A stretch of 64,000 nt of DNA, taken from positions 1 to 64,000 of the forward strand of contig NZ_JAFNLL010000025.1 in NCBI RefSeq assembly GCF_017368795.1, read 5' to 3'. Position 1 is the first letter of the stretch, and every line of letters begins with the position of its first letter. Made by a program: the position numbers and the translations under genes. A model generated the notes under the pieces. That model saw nothing but the letters and a program-made list of their open reading frames with translations. It ran no database searches and was not told the DNA's origin. The DNA comes from Arthrobacter cavernae. GTDB lineage: Bacteria > Actinomycetota > Actinomycetes > Actinomycetales > Micrococcaceae. Below are positions 6,458 through 15,548 of the stretch, one piece after another.

Positions 6458-9400
6458 TCAGGTGCCGTAGAACTGCTTCTCGAACACTGCACGGGCGCGG
6501 CGGCTCAGGCGCAGGTAGTCTTCCTCGAACTGGGCCGCAATGCCCGGCGTGTAGCCGCACCAGCGTGCCACGGCTTCCAGATCTCGCCGGGACGAGGGCA
6601 GCACATCGGAGGCCCTCCCGGTCACGACGACATTGGCCGAGCGGATCCTGCTGGCCAGCCACCAGGCCTTCCGCAGCAGTCCTGCGTCCCCCTTGCCCAA
6701 CAGGCCCAGGGACTCCGCCGCGGCCAGCGCCTCGAGCGTCGAGCTGGTCCGCAGCTCCGGATGCCTGCCGGCATGCTGCAGCTGGAGCAGCTGCACCAGC
6801 CACTCGACGTCGCTGAGCCCGCCGCGTCCCAGCTTGACGTGCCGTGCCGGATCGGCCCCGCGGGGCAGCCGTTCGGACTCCACGCGGGCTTTGATCCGGC
6901 GGATCTCCCGGAGGTCCTGTTCGGCCAAGGCCTCCGGGTAGCGGATGGGATCGATCAGGGAGAGGAAGTCGGCAGCCAGTCCATCCGAGCCCGCCATCGG
7001 CCGGGCCCGCAGCAATGCCTGGGCTTCCCAGATCAAGGACCACCGCCGGTAGTACTCCGCATAGGACTCCAGCGAGCGGACCATGGCACCGTTCTTGCCC
7101 TCGGGGCGGAGGTCGGCATCCACCACCAGCACGCGCTCGGCCATGATGGCCGGCTTAAGGGGCTGCGTCAGCAGGCTCGAGATGTGCCCGACGATCGCCG
7201 TTGCCTGCTCCTGGGCCTCTTCCTCCGGGAACCCGGGCAAGGCGCGGTGGACGTACATGACGTCGGCATCGGAGCCGTAGCCGATCTCGCGACCACCCTG
7301 CCGGCCCATGGCCACCACCAGGACTTCGGTCTTGAGCGGTGCTGTGGCCGAGACGATGTTCTCGGCCACGTGGAGGGCGCCCAGGACGGCGGCGCGGTCC
7401 GTGTCGGCCAGGGCGAGGCCCACCTCCTCCTGGTCCAGAAGACCTGAGCTGTCGGCGATGGCGATGCGCAGTGTCTCGCGGCGCCGGATGAGCCGGATCA
7501 GGCGCATGGTCTTCTCCGGCTCGGCATGCCGGGACATCTTGGACTGAATTTCCTGCCACTGTGCCTCGAAGGAGATGGGCAACAGTTCCTTGTCGTTGCC
7601 CAGCCAGGCCACCGATTCGGGCGAGACCTCCAGCAGGTCCGCCATCAGCCGTGAGTTGGCCAGGACGTGGCAGAGCCGCTCGGCGGCTGCCTGGGAATCC
7701 CGGAGCATGCCGAGGTACCAGTGCGTGGTTCCCAGCGCCTCGCTGACGCGCCGGAAGCCAAGCAGGCCGGCGTCGGGGTCCACCCCCTCGGCGAGCCAGC
7801 TGAGCAGGACAGGAAGCAGCTGCCGCTGGAGGGCCGCACGCCTGCTGACGCCGCCGGTCAGGGCCTCGATGTGCCGCATGGCACCTGGCGGATCCAGGTA
7901 GCCCAGTGCGGCGAGGCGGCCCTGGGCCGCCTCGGGCGTCAGCCGGGCGTCTTCGCTGCTCAGCGCCGCTGCGGTGTTCAGGAGCGGACGGTAGAAGATG
8001 CGGTCGTGCAGTTCCCGCACCGAGCGCTTGGTCTTCTGCCAGGTCCCGATCAACTGGTCCGGGTGCGGCCGTTCGGTGCTGAACGGGCCCAGGACCGCTT
8101 TCGCCAGGAACCGCTGCGCCTCGGCGCTGGCCGGCATGAGGTGCGTGCGGCGCATCTGGAAAAGCTGGATCCGGTGTTCGAGCAGGCGCAGGTAACGGTA
8201 GGCGTTGTCGAAGGCAGCGGCGTCCGCCCGTCCGATGTAACCACCGGCGGACAGGGCGGCGATGGCTGAGGTGGTGTCCCGGCGGCGCAGTGATTCGTCC
8301 GACTTGCCATGCACCAGCTGGAGCAGCTGCACAGTGAATTCGACATCCCGCAACCCACCGCGCCCCAGCTTGATCTGGCGCTGTTCCTCGGCGGCGGGGA
8401 TGTTGTCGGTGACGCGGCGGCGCATGGCCTGGACGGATTCCACAAAGCCCTCACGGCCGGCGGAAGCCCAGACGAGCGGCTGCACGGCGTCCTCGTAGCG
8501 GGCACCCAGTTCCTTGTCTCCGGCGATCGTCCGGGCTTTGAGCAGCGCCTGGAACTCCCAGCTTTCAGCCCAGCGCGCGTAGTAGCTCAGGTGCGAGGCG
8601 AGGGTGCGGACCAGGGGGCCGGACTTTCCTTCCGGCCGCAGATTGGCGTCCACTTCCCACAGCCCGGGTTCCGGGGCCGGGGAGGAAATCACCCGGGAGA
8701 TGCCGGCCGCAAGGGCCGTCCCGATCGTGGCCGCACGGGCGTCTTCCAGCCCGGACGCCTCGATGACGTAGATGACGTCGACGTCGGAGATGTAGTTCAG
8801 TTCGCGGGCACCGCACTTGCCCATCCCGATGACGGCAAGCCCGACGGCGGCGATCTCGGCGGCGTCGAACTGGCCGGCGGCTTCGGCGCGAGACACCGCG
8901 AGGGCGCCCTCGATCGCGGCGCCGGCGAGATCGGCGAGTTCGGCCCCGACGGCAGGCATGTAGTCCTGTGGCGACGCGGCGCACAGGTCCTTGATGGCCA
9001 GTTCCGCCAGTCCGCGGCGGTAGGCGGTGCGCAGGGCCGCGTAGGCGGGCACACCAGTCAGCCCGGCCACCGGACGGGGCGAACCCGGCTCGGCCCGGAC
9101 GCTGCGCAGGAACCGGGAACGCAGCTCCTCGGCATCAGTCGGCACCGGTTCCGGGCTGACCCGGACGTTGAACACGTCCAGGTGCTCGGGGCGCCGGATC
9201 AGGAATTCGCCGAGGGCCTCGGAGGCTCCCAGCAGGCGGAAGAGCGGCTCGCTGGTGTCCGGATCGGCCGCGGCAAGGTCCTTCAGTGCCGGGTGCTTCT
9301 CGATCAGCCGGACCAGGGACTGCAGGGCCGTGTCCGGGTTCGCGGCAATCGAGAGGCCCGCGAACAGGGTGTCCTGGTCGATCCCCTCCAGCTCGGGCGC

Positions 9401-9469
9401 GCCAAGGAACCTCTCGCCCTTCTCAAGATCACTGAAACCGGCCGAGATGAGCCGACGTGCAAGGCTCAT
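6458..9469 (-). CDS. glnE: Bifunctional glutamine synthetase adenylyltransferase/adenylyl-removing enzyme
   Basis: A 1003-residue cytosolic enzyme that adenylylates and deadenylylates GlnA (on Y402 here) to match glutamine synthesis to nitrogen supply. Two nucleotidyltransferase domains are visible. The N-terminal adenylyl-removing half has VIGMGKCGARELNYISDVDVIYV with the metal aspartates near 229-231. The C-terminal transferase half has VAMGRQGGREIGYGSDADVMYV with D734 and D736. Each is followed by the conserved LGRGGLRDVEF or LGRGGLSDVEW block. Length equals the actinobacterial norm. It begins 9 bases after the glnA2 stop, so both genes form one operon. The start ATG has only a weak ribosome site, consistent with coupling to glnA2. 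Confidence 0.96.
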   Translation of the reverse strand: MSLARRLISAGFSDLEKGERFLGAPELEGIDQDTLFAGLSIAANPDTALQSLVRLIEKHPALKDLAAADPDTSEPLFRLLGASEALGEFLIRRPEHLDVFNVRVSPEPVPTDAEELRSRFLRSVRAEPGSPRPVAGLTGVPAYAALRTAYRRGLAELAIKDLCAASPQDYMPAVGAELADLAGAAIEGALAVSRAEAAGQFDAAEIAAVGLAVIGMGKCGARELNYISDVDVIYVIEASGLEDARAATIGTALAAGISRVISSPAPEPGLWEVDANLRPEGKSGPLVRTLASHLSYYARWAESWEFQALLKARTIAGDKELGARYEDAVQPLVWASAGREGFVESVQAMRRRVTDNIPAAEEQRQIKLGRGGLRDVEFTVQLLQLVHGKSDESLRRRDTTSAIAALSAGGYIGRADAAAFDNAYRYLRLLEHRIQLFQMRRTHLMPASAEAQRFLAKAVLGPFSTERPHPDQLIGTWQKTKRSVRELHDRIFYRPLLNTAAALSSEDARLTPEAAQGRLAALGYLDPPGAMRHIEALTGGVSRRAALQRQLLPVLLSWLAEGVDPDAGLLGFRRVSEALGTTHWYLGMLRDSQAAAERLCHVLANSRLMADLLEVSPESVAWLGNDKELLPISFEAQWQEIQSKMSRHAEPEKTMRLIRLIRRRETLRIAIADSSGLLDQEEVGLALADTDRAAVLGALHVAENIVSATAPLKTEVLVVAMGRQGGREIGYGSDADVMYVHRALPGFPEEEAQEQATAIVGHISSLLTQPLKPAIMAERVLVVDADLRPEGKNGAMVRSLESYAEYYRRWSLIWEAQALLRARPMAGSDGLAADFLSLIDPIRYPEALAEQDLREIRRIKARVESERLPRGADPARHVKLGRGGLSDVEWLVQLLQLQHAGRHPELRTSSTLEALAAAESLGLLGKGDAGLLRKAWWLASRIRSANVVVTGRASDVLPSSRRDLEAVARWCGYTPGIAAQFEEDYLRLSRRARAVFEKQFYGT

Positions 9470-9478
9470 GCGGAGCGC

Positions 9479-10819
9479 CTAGAGAATGCCGAGATTGCGC
9501 TTGAGCTCGTACGGGGTCACCTGGAGGCGGTAGTCCTGCCATTCGGCCCGCTTGTTGCGCAGGAAGTGTTCGAACACCTGCTCGCCGAGGATCTGTGCCA
9601 CAAGCTCGGATTCCTCCATGGCCCGGATGGCATCGTGCAGGCTGGCCGGCAGCGGGGCGTGGCCCATGGCCCGGCGTTCCGCCGAGGTCAGCGACCAGAC
9701 GTCGTCCTCTGCCGCCGGGGGAAGCTCGTAGCCTTCCTCGATGCCCTTGAGCCCGGCGCCCAGGAGCACGGCGTAGGCGAGGTAGGGGTTCGTGGCCGAA
9801 TCGATGCCGCGGTATTCGATCCGGGCGGACTGGCCCTTGCCCGGCTTGTACAGGGGCACGCGGACCAGGGCGGAGCGGTTGTTATGGCCCCAGCTCAGGT
9901 AGCTTGGTGCCTCGCCGCCGCCCCAGAGCCGCTTGTACGAATTCACGAACTGGTTGGTGACTGCCGTGAATTCGGGGGCGTGCTTGAGGATGCCGGCGAT
10001 GAACTGCCGCGCCGTCTTGGAGAGCTGGAACTCGGCGCCGGCCTCGAAGAAGGCGTTGGTGTCGCCTTCGAACAGGGAGAAGTGCGTGTGCATGCCCGAG
10101 CCCGGGTGGTCCGTAAACGGCTTCGGCATGAACGTGGCGTAGGTGCCCTGCTGCAGGGCCACTTCCTTGATGACGGTGCGGAACGTCATGATGTTGTCCG
10201 CGGTCTGCAGGGCATCGGCGTAGCGCAGATCGATTTCGTTCTGGCCGGGGCCGCCCTCGTGGTGACTGAACTCGACCGAGATGCCCACCGACTCCAGCAT
10301 CGTCACCGCGGTGCGGCGGAAGTCCTGGGCCACGCCGCCGGGGACGTGGTCGAAGTAGCCGCCTTCATCCACGGGAACGGGGTAGCCGCTGGCGTCGAGC
10401 TCCTTGGACTTCAGGAGGTAGAACTCGATCTCCGGGTGCGTGTAGCAGGTGAAGCCCATGTCGGCGGCCTTCGCGAGGGTGCGCTTGAGGACGTTGCGGG
10501 GATCGGCGGCCGAGGGCTCACCGTCCGGCGTCAGCACGTCGCAGAACATCCTGGAGGTCTGCTCGGTTTCGCCGCGCCAGGGCAGGATCTGGAAGGTGGA
10601 GGGGTCCGGCTGGGCCAGCATGTCGGATTCGAACACACGGGCCAGTCCTTCAATGGCGGAACCGTCGAAGCCCAGGCCCTCCTCAAAGGCGCCCTCGACT
10701 TCCGCCGGAGCCAGCGCCACTGACTTCAGCGAACCCACGACGTCGGTAAACCACAAGCGTACGAAGCGCACGTCACGCTCTTCGATCGTCCGCAAAACGA
10801 ACTCTTGCTGGCGGTCCAT
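9479..10819 (-). CDS. glnA2: Type I glutamine synthetase GlnA2
   Basis: A 446-residue glutamine synthetase of the actinobacterial GlnA2 branch. Class I blocks are present: VRLWFTDVVGSLKSVALA, GFDGSAIEG, MPKPFTDHPGSGMHTHFS, NNRSALVRVP and ARIEYRGIDSATNPYLAYA. It is shorter than GlnA and lacks the adenylylation tyrosine in an LYxLP context (here YELPPAAEDDV), as expected for the alpha-type that is not controlled by GlnE. The ATG at 10817-10819 is preferred over longer in-frame extension because AAAGAGG lies 5 bases upstream and the protein then starts MDRQQEFVLRTIEERD as in relatives. The gap to panB is divergent; an inverted GTAAC-n6-TTTAC (10938-10953) there might be a regulator site. Confidence 0.95.
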   Translation of the reverse strand: MDRQQEFVLRTIEERDVRFVRLWFTDVVGSLKSVALAPAEVEGAFEEGLGFDGSAIEGLARVFESDMLAQPDPSTFQILPWRGETEQTSRMFCDVLTPDGEPSAADPRNVLKRTLAKAADMGFTCYTHPEIEFYLLKSKELDASGYPVPVDEGGYFDHVPGGVAQDFRRTAVTMLESVGISVEFSHHEGGPGQNEIDLRYADALQTADNIMTFRTVIKEVALQQGTYATFMPKPFTDHPGSGMHTHFSLFEGDTNAFFEAGAEFQLSKTARQFIAGILKHAPEFTAVTNQFVNSYKRLWGGGEAPSYLSWGHNNRSALVRVPLYKPGKGQSARIEYRGIDSATNPYLAYAVLLGAGLKGIEEGYELPPAAEDDVWSLTSAERRAMGHAPLPASLHDAIRAMEESELVAQILGEQVFEHFLRNKRAEWQDYRLQVTPYELKRNLGIL

Positions 10820-11013
10820 GGGGCCTCTTTCTCCGGTTCTAACGTCCACGCCGCGGCTCCAGGATACGGAGGCGCGCGGCAGCTCAGCTTTTACTCTACT
10901 AAGCATTGGCGCCGAATGGCGGCGGCGCGGACACCACGTAACACAGCGTTTACAAACGGGGCTCCGGGGCTGTCCCGGTGGCCCGGGCCGCCGGCACGGC
11001 TTAGGCTCTATCC

Positions 11014-11919
11014 ATGGCCCCAAGCAACCATCCCGAGTCCAGCACGCCCAGCGAGACCACGGCGCCCTATGGCACCGGCCCGGCAGCCGCCGCCGCGCCG
11101 CCAGCCGGCGACGCAAAGAAACCCCTTGCCCGGATCCGGACGCACCACCTGCAGCAGGCCAAGAACGACGGCGGACATTTCGCCATGCTCACGGCCTACG
11201 AGCAGTACACGGCCGAGATCTTCGACCAGGCCGGCATCGAGGTGCTGCTGGTGGGCGACTCGGCGTCGAACAATGTCTTCGGCAACGAAACAAGCCTTCC
11301 GGTCACTGTGGACGAACTCCTCCCTCTGTGCCGGGCAGTTGCGCGCTCCGCGCACCGCGCCCTGGTGGTGGCGGACCTGCCGTTCGGCAGCTACGAGGTC
11401 TCAGCAGAACAGGCCGTGGCCACCGGCGTCCGATTCCTCAAGGAGGGCCTGGCCCACGCCGTCAAGATCGAAGGCGGCGCGTTCTACGCCAGCACCGTGC
11501 GCGCCATGGTCCAGGCCGGCATCCCCGTCATGGCCCACATCGGCTTCACCCCGCAGAGCGAACACTCGCTCGGCGGCTACCGGGTCCAAGGCCGCGGCGA
11601 CGACGCACAGCGACTGGTTGACGACGCCGTGGCGCTCCAGGACGCCGGCGCGTTCTGCGTCCTCATGGAAATGGTGCCCGCCGAAACCGCCGCGGCCGTT
11701 GATGCCGCGCTGCGCATTCCGACCGTCGGCATCGGCGCCGGCAACGTCACCACGGGGCAGGTACTCGTGTGGCAGGACATGGCCGGGCTGCGCGGCGGCA
11801 AGATGGCCAAGTTCGTGAAGCAGTACGCGGACCTGCGCGGCATCCTCAGCGAGGCCGCCACGGCCTACGGCGAGGATGTCCGCTCGGGCCAGTTCCCCGG
11901 CCCCGAGCACTCCTTCTAG
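11014..11919 (+). CDS. panB: 3-methyl-2-oxobutanoate hydroxymethyltransferase
   Basis: A 301-residue PanB (ketopantoate hydroxymethyltransferase), which transfers a hydroxymethyl group from methylene-tetrahydrofolate to 2-oxoisovalerate in the pantothenate/CoA pathway. Conserved blocks are [39 protein letters not shown] with the metal aspartate, [28 protein letters not shown] and IPTVGIGAG. About 35 N-terminal residues rich in Pro/Ala/Ser/Thr precede the enzyme fold and are probably disordered. The ATG has no ribosome site; a -10-like TAGGCT at 11002-11007 ends exactly 6 bases before it, so the message is probably leaderless. Convergent with yceI. Confidence 0.95.
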   Translation: MAPSNHPESSTPSETTAPYGTGPAAAAAPPAGDAKKPLARIRTHHLQQAKNDGGHFAMLTAYEQYTAEIFDQAGIEVLLVGDSASNNVFGNETSLPVTVDELLPLCRAVARSAHRALVVADLPFGSYEVSAEQAVATGVRFLKEGLAHAVKIEGGAFYASTVRAMVQAGIPVMAHIGFTPQSEHSLGGYRVQGRGDDAQRLVDDAVALQDAGAFCVLMEMVPAETAAAVDAALRIPTVGIGAGNVTTGQVLVWQDMAGLRGGKMAKFVKQYADLRGILSEAATAYGEDVRSGQFPGPEHSF

Positions 11920-11965
11920 AGCTTGGGTGGATTCTTAGGGCCGGACGGAGATTCCTGGGGCCGGC

Positions 11966-12541
11966 TCACCCTTGCGGTGTGCCGGCACTGTCCTCGACTT
12001 TGATGGCGGAGACTTCAAATTCTAGGGTGATCTTGTCCGACACGAGCACGCCGCCGGAGTCCAGAGCCGTGTTCCATTTGAGACCGAAGTCCTGGCGGTC
12101 GATGCGCCGTGATCCTTCAAATCCCGCCCGCAGGTTTCCCATGGGGTCGCGCTCCACGCCGATGAAGTCCATCGGAACCGCTATCTCCTTGGTGACGCCC
12201 CGGATGGTGACGTCCCCGTTGACGATAAAGTGGCCCTGATCCACCTGGTCAACACGGTTGCTGATAAAGGTGATCTCGGGGAAGTTCGGCGCGTCAAAGA
12301 AGTCGTTGGTACGTAGGTGCTGGTCCCGGTCTGCGTTGCGCGTATCAATGCTCGCCACCTTGATAGTCAGCCGAACGGAGGACTTATCCGGATGTTCGGC
12401 ATCCGCATTGATGGCGCCGTCGAAGTCATTGAATGCACCGCGGACCTTGGTAACCATGGCGTGACGGGTGGAGAAGCCGATCCTCGTATGAGTGGGGTCG
12501 AAGCGCCACTCTCCGGAATAATCCGACATGAGTTCGGTCAT
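11966..12541 (-). CDS. YceI family protein
   Basis: A 191-residue YceI-like domain protein, a lipocalin-like beta-barrel that in relatives binds isoprenoid or other lipophilic molecules. It has the usual start WRFDPTHTRIGFSTRHAMVTKVRGAF, the repeated SVRLTIKVASIDTRNADRDQHLRTNDFFD block, and the FEGSRRIDRQDFGLKWN motif. There is no signal peptide, so it is probably cytosolic, unlike many proteobacterial members. The ATG at 12539-12541 is chosen because a strong AGGAGG lies 7 bases upstream; an in-frame upstream ATG would add 12 residues without one. Confidence 0.9.
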   Translation of the reverse strand: MTELMSDYSGEWRFDPTHTRIGFSTRHAMVTKVRGAFNDFDGAINADAEHPDKSSVRLTIKVASIDTRNADRDQHLRTNDFFDAPNFPEITFISNRVDQVDQGHFIVNGDVTIRGVTKEIAVPMDFIGVERDPMGNLRAGFEGSRRIDRQDFGLKWNTALDSGGVLVSDKITLEFEVSAIKVEDSAGTPQG

Positions 12542-12639
12542 TGTGAAATCCTCCTGTGCACGGATCCGGTACGCCACGGACGTTCCGGAATTGCCTAAAC
12601 ACTAACATCCTGCCCGAGCCGCACTCCGGGAACGCAACA

Positions 12640-12804
12640 CTAGTCTTCCTCGCCCTTCTCCCAGGCTTCGTTGCGCGCCTTGACTTTTTCCAGGGCGTGC
12701 TCGGCTTCTTCGCGGGTCTTGTACGGCCCGATCAGCTGCGTCCAGTCAGACATGGCGTCTTCTTCGACCTCATGGGTCTTGACGTTGTACCAGAACTCCG
12801 TCAC
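12640..12804 (-). CDS. Small SPOR-like actinobacterial protein
   Basis: A 54-residue ORF starting with GTG at 12802-12804 behind a strong AGGAGG. The peptide begins MTEFWYNVKTHEVEED, has WTQLIGPYKTREEAEHAL in the middle and a charged KARNEAWEKGEED end. FWYN.....VE followed by LIGPY.TREEAE.AL resembles a minimal SPOR-type fold, and such ~55-residue proteins are common and conserved in Micrococcaceae. No function is established. Codon use and ribosome site support it as a real gene. Confidence 0.75.
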   Translation of the reverse strand: MTEFWYNVKTHEVEEDAMSDWTQLIGPYKTREEAEHALEKVKARNEAWEKGEED

Positions 12805-12913
12805 GTTTCCTCCTCGGTGCGTGGGCCACGCCTGCGCGTAACGTAGGCAGGCTCACCGGCAAATGCCGGGCTTTTGTTACTTGCGTCTCGTGGGTGCCTT
12901 ATATGATCAATCT

Positions 12914-13792
12914 ATGCCTTCTCTCGCTTCGACTGCACCCATCGGCACGCTCACCCAAGGAGCCGTCAGCCCCGGGCTGCCCGTACCGGCGTCGATCCCC
13001 CGCCCCGAATACGTGGGCAAGAAGGCCCCGGCGAAGTTCACGGGTTCCGAGATCAAATCCGTGGAAACCATCGAGCGCATCCGCATCGCCAGCAGGATCG
13101 CAGCCCAGGCCATTGTGGAAGTCGGCAAGCACATCCAGCCGGGCGTCACCACGGACCAGCTGGACAAGATCGGCCACGAGTTCCTCCTGGACCACCAGGC
13201 CTACCCCTCCACACTGGGCTACAGGGGCTTCCCCAAGTCCCTGTGCTCCTCCCTCAACGAAGTGATCTGCCACGGCATCCCCGACTCCACGGTTGTCCAG
13301 GACGGCGACATCCTGAACATCGACATCACCGCGTTCATCGGCGGCGTGCACGGAGACACCAACTACACCTTCCTGGTGGGCGACGTGGACGAGGAGTCCC
13401 GTCTGCTGGTTGAGCGTACGCAGGAGTCGCTCAACCGCGCCATCAAGGCCGTGGCCCCGGGCCGCGAAATCAATGTGATCGGCCGTGCCATCCAGTCCTA
13501 CGCCAAGCGCTTCGGCTACGGCGTGGTCCGGGACTTCACCGGCCATGGTGTGGGAGAGGCCTTCCACACCGGCCTCATCATCCCGCACTACGACGCCGCC
13601 CCGGCCTACAACACGGTGATCGAAACGGGCATGGTGTTCACCATTGAGCCCATGCTCACGCTCGGCACCATCGAGTGGGACATGTGGGCGGATGACTGGA
13701 CCGTCGTCACCCGCGACCACAAGCGCACGGCACAGTTCGAACACACGCTGCTGGTCACCGAGACCGGCGCCGAAATCTTGACCCTCCCCTAA
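12914..13792 (+). CDS. map: Methionine aminopeptidase, type I
   Basis: A 292-residue methionine aminopeptidase that removes the initiator methionine cotranslationally. The metal ligands sit in [19 protein letters not shown] (two aspartates), [11 protein letters not shown] (histidine), FTIEPML (glutamate) and the final QFEHTLLVT (glutamate). A ~40-residue N-terminal Pro-rich extension ([16 protein letters not shown]) matches the ribosome-binding extension of mycobacterial MapB. The start at 12914 is preferred to an ATG 51 bases upstream because -10-like TATGAT (12902-12907) ends exactly 6 nt before it, implying a leaderless message; no ribosome site is seen at either. ppgK follows 39 bases later. 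Confidence 0.94.
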   Translation: MPSLASTAPIGTLTQGAVSPGLPVPASIPRPEYVGKKAPAKFTGSEIKSVETIERIRIASRIAAQAIVEVGKHIQPGVTTDQLDKIGHEFLLDHQAYPSTLGYRGFPKSLCSSLNEVICHGIPDSTVVQDGDILNIDITAFIGGVHGDTNYTFLVGDVDEESRLLVERTQESLNRAIKAVAPGREINVIGRAIQSYAKRFGYGVVRDFTGHGVGEAFHTGLIIPHYDAAPAYNTVIETGMVFTIEPMLTLGTIEWDMWADDWTVVTRDHKRTAQFEHTLLVTETGAEILTLP

Positions 13793-13831
13793 GCCCTCCG
13801 GAAGGTCGTCTGCAGCCACCGGGGCTGCGCC

Positions 13832-14668
13832 ATGCCCACCCCTCCTGCCATGAACGGAAATGACTTGACCAAGAAGGACGAGAAGACCCACAACAACGCC
13901 CCGCTGATCGGCATCGATATCGGCGGAACCGGCATCAAGGGCGGCATCGTCGACCTCAAGAAGGGCAAGCTGCTCGGAGACCGCTGCCGCATCCCCACGC
14001 CGCAGCCTGCCACCCCCGAGGCCATTGCCGACGTTGTTGCCCAGATCGTGGAGGAGCTCTCGGCCCGGCCGGAGGCCCCCGCCGAAGGATCCCCGATCGG
14101 CGTCACCTTCCCCGGCATCATCCAGCACGGCGTGGTCCACTCGGCCGCCAATGTGGACAAGTCCTGGCTCGAAACCGATATCGACGCGGTGCTCACCGAG
14201 CGTCTCGGCCGCCCCGTTGAGGTCATCAACGACGCCGATGCCGCCGGCCTGGCAGAGGCCCGCTACGGTGCCGGCGAAGGCGTGGACGGTACCGTCTTGG
14301 TCATCACCCTCGGCACGGGCATCGGCTCGGCCTTCATCTTCAACGGCCAGCTCGTTCCCAACGCCGAGCTGGGCCACCTCGAAGTGGACGGACACGACGC
14401 CGAAACCAAGGCTTCCGCCGTCGCACGGGAACGGGATGAGCTGAGCTGGGACGAGTATGGGGTGCTGCTGAACCGGTACCTCCAGCACGTGGAGTTCCTC
14501 TTCTCCCCCGAGCTCTTCATCATCGGCGGCGGGATCTCCAAGCGCTCGGACGAATACTTCCCGCACCTGGAACTGCGGACCAAGATCGTCACGGCAGAGC
14601 TGAAGAACGACGCCGGCATCGTGGGTGCCGCACTCGAAGTCGCACTGCACCACAAGCTGGCCAAGTAG
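13832..14668 (+). CDS. ppgK: Polyphosphate glucokinase
   Basis: A 278-residue ROK-superfamily kinase of the actinobacterial polyphosphate/ATP-glucokinase branch, phosphorylating glucose with polyphosphate or ATP. Visible motifs: phosphate-1 loop [21 protein letters not shown], the catalytic END-type segment [17 protein letters not shown], the phosphate-2 loop [11 protein letters not shown], and ELGHLEVDG. It lacks the zinc CxCGxxGC motif of typical ROK proteins, as this branch does. The start is uncertain. ATG 13832 is used; an internal ATG (13850) or a TTG at 13862, giving [11 protein letters not shown], is also possible. It lies in the same direction as map and may be read through from it. 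Confidence 0.93.
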   Translation: MPTPPAMNGNDLTKKDEKTHNNAPLIGIDIGGTGIKGGIVDLKKGKLLGDRCRIPTPQPATPEAIADVVAQIVEELSARPEAPAEGSPIGVTFPGIIQHGVVHSAANVDKSWLETDIDAVLTERLGRPVEVINDADAAGLAEARYGAGEGVDGTVLVITLGTGIGSAFIFNGQLVPNAELGHLEVDGHDAETKASAVARERDELSWDEYGVLLNRYLQHVEFLFSPELFIIGGGISKRSDEYFPHLELRTKIVTAELKNDAGIVGAALEVALHHKLAK

Positions 14669-14712
14669 CGGTTTGAACCACCCCGGCCCTGATTCCATGC
14701 CGGCCGTTCCGG

Positions 14713-14740
14713 CGTCCCGGTGGCGATTGTCACCGGGACG
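14713..14740. terminator. Candidate terminator hairpin between ppgK and nrdR
   Basis: A 10-bp perfect stem (14713-14722 with 14731-14740) lies 44 bases after ppgK. A second hairpin, CACCGGCA/TGCCGGTG (14783-14800), is nearer the convergent nrdR stop. Neither has a T-run, so termination by one or both is only likely. Confidence 0.5.
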
Positions 14741-14850
14741 GCCGGGGCATTGGCGCGGACGGCCCGACGGTCCTTGGATGCACACCGGCATCTGCCGGTG
14801 GTTGGGGACCGGTGGAGGCTGCGACTTCCCCTCCGCAGCCGCCACCGGAG

Positions 14851-15384
14851 CTAGAGCTGGCTCTTTCCGGAGCCTTGTGCCTGGACTTCCCGCCCGGCGG
14901 CGGCGTCCTTGGCCTGGACCTGGGCTTGGCCTTGAGCTTGGGCCTCGTGGCGCAGGAGCGAAATGGCGGACTCGAAGTCCTCAAGGGACTCGAAGGCCTG
15001 GTAGACACTGGCGAAGCGAAGGTAGGCCACTTCATCAAGCTTCCGGAGCGGGCCAAGGATGGCCAGGCCCACTTCGTGTGCGTTGATTTCCGCCGCGCCG
15101 TTGGAACGGATGACCTCTTCGACTTCCTGGGCCAGCATGGCGAGGTCGTCCTCCGTGACGGGCCGCCCTTGACAGGCTTTGCGCACGCCATTGATGACCT
15201 TGATCCTGCTGAACGGTTCGCCCACACCTGAGCGCTTGATGACCGACAGGCTGGTGGTTTCCACGGTGGTGAAGCGGCGTCCGCATTCCGGGCACTGCCG
15301 GCGACGGCGGATGGAGGATCCGTCGTCGGCCATGCGGCTGTCCACGACGCGGGAGTCAGGGTTGCGGCAGAACGGACAATACAC
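14851..15384 (-). CDS. nrdR: Transcriptional repressor NrdR
   Basis: A 177-residue NrdR, the ATP/dATP-sensing repressor of ribonucleotide reductase genes. Zinc ribbon cysteines are C3, C6, C31 and C34 (YCPFC ... [11 protein letters not shown]), followed by an ATP-cone ([24 protein letters not shown] ... QEVEEVIRS). Normal NrdR length is ~155; the extra ~25 residues are a Gln/Ala-rich tail ([11 protein letters not shown]). The start GTG at 15382-15384 has GGGAGG 6 bases upstream and puts YCPFC at the very N-terminus, as in the family. A NrdR-box-like sequence and a 22-base palindrome lie ~110-145 bases upstream, so self-regulation is possible. Confidence 0.94.
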   Translation of the reverse strand: MYCPFCRNPDSRVVDSRMADDGSSIRRRRQCPECGRRFTTVETTSLSVIKRSGVGEPFSRIKVINGVRKACQGRPVTEDDLAMLAQEVEEVIRSNGAAEINAHEVGLAILGPLRKLDEVAYLRFASVYQAFESLEDFESAISLLRHEAQAQGQAQVQAKDAAAGREVQAQGSGKSQL

Positions 15385-15441
15385 GTTGGGCCTCCCTGAT
15401 CGGATCCGGCAGCCCTGCGGCGCCCGACGGGGCGGGAACGC

Positions 15442-15476
15442 AACTGGTGCCGGAAGTTTTGCTTCCGGCACCAGTT
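15442..15476. terminator. Hairpin terminator between hisD and nrdR
   Basis: A perfect 14-bp stem (15442-15455 with 15463-15476) closes a 7-base loop, 73 bases beyond the hisD stop and upstream of nrdR. It most likely ends the hisD transcript, although it has no T-run on that strand. Confidence 0.6.
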
Positions 15477-15492
15477 TACGTCCGAAACTACG

Positions 15493-15547
15493 GTAATGAC
15501 AAGCTTGTCATTACTACATGTTGTGTCGGCTACCCATAGATGTAGTA
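15493..15547. promoter_or_regulatory. 22-base perfect palindrome with NrdR-box-like neighbour
   Basis: Bases 15493-15514 form an uninterrupted 22-base palindrome centred on AAGCTT. Immediately beside it, 15511-15526 read on the minus strand (ACACAACATGTAGTAA) agrees at 12 of 16 positions with the NrdR box acaCwAtATatwGtgt. An 8-bp inverted repeat (15512-15519 with 15540-15547) overlaps both. This packs three symmetry elements into ~55 bases between hisD and nrdR and is a strong candidate for protein binding. Confidence 0.45.
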
Positions 15548-15548
15548 G

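Noticed and set aside
5776..6816. 346-codon plus-strand ORF across the SLH promoter, the permease remnant and the end of glnE
   Set aside because: It crosses three unrelated regions in shadow frames; the permease remnant on the other strand explains the middle.
8309..10723. 804-codon open frame on the plus strand
   Set aside because: It lies antisense to glnE and glnA2, whose motifs are unmistakable; the translation has no family features and reflects high-GC codon bias.
11930..11964. Imperfect 20-base-period direct repeat after panB
   Set aside because: 13 of 15 bases match, but it is a single short pair between convergent genes with no further support.
12856..12869. Small hairpin CCGGC-AAAT-GCCGG followed by CTTTT before map
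   Set aside because: Only 5 bp and no plus-strand gene ends nearby; it probably belongs to random GC symmetry.
12899..14845. 648-codon open frame on the minus strand
   Set aside because: It is opposite map and ppgK, both with clear catalytic motifs and in-frame starts.
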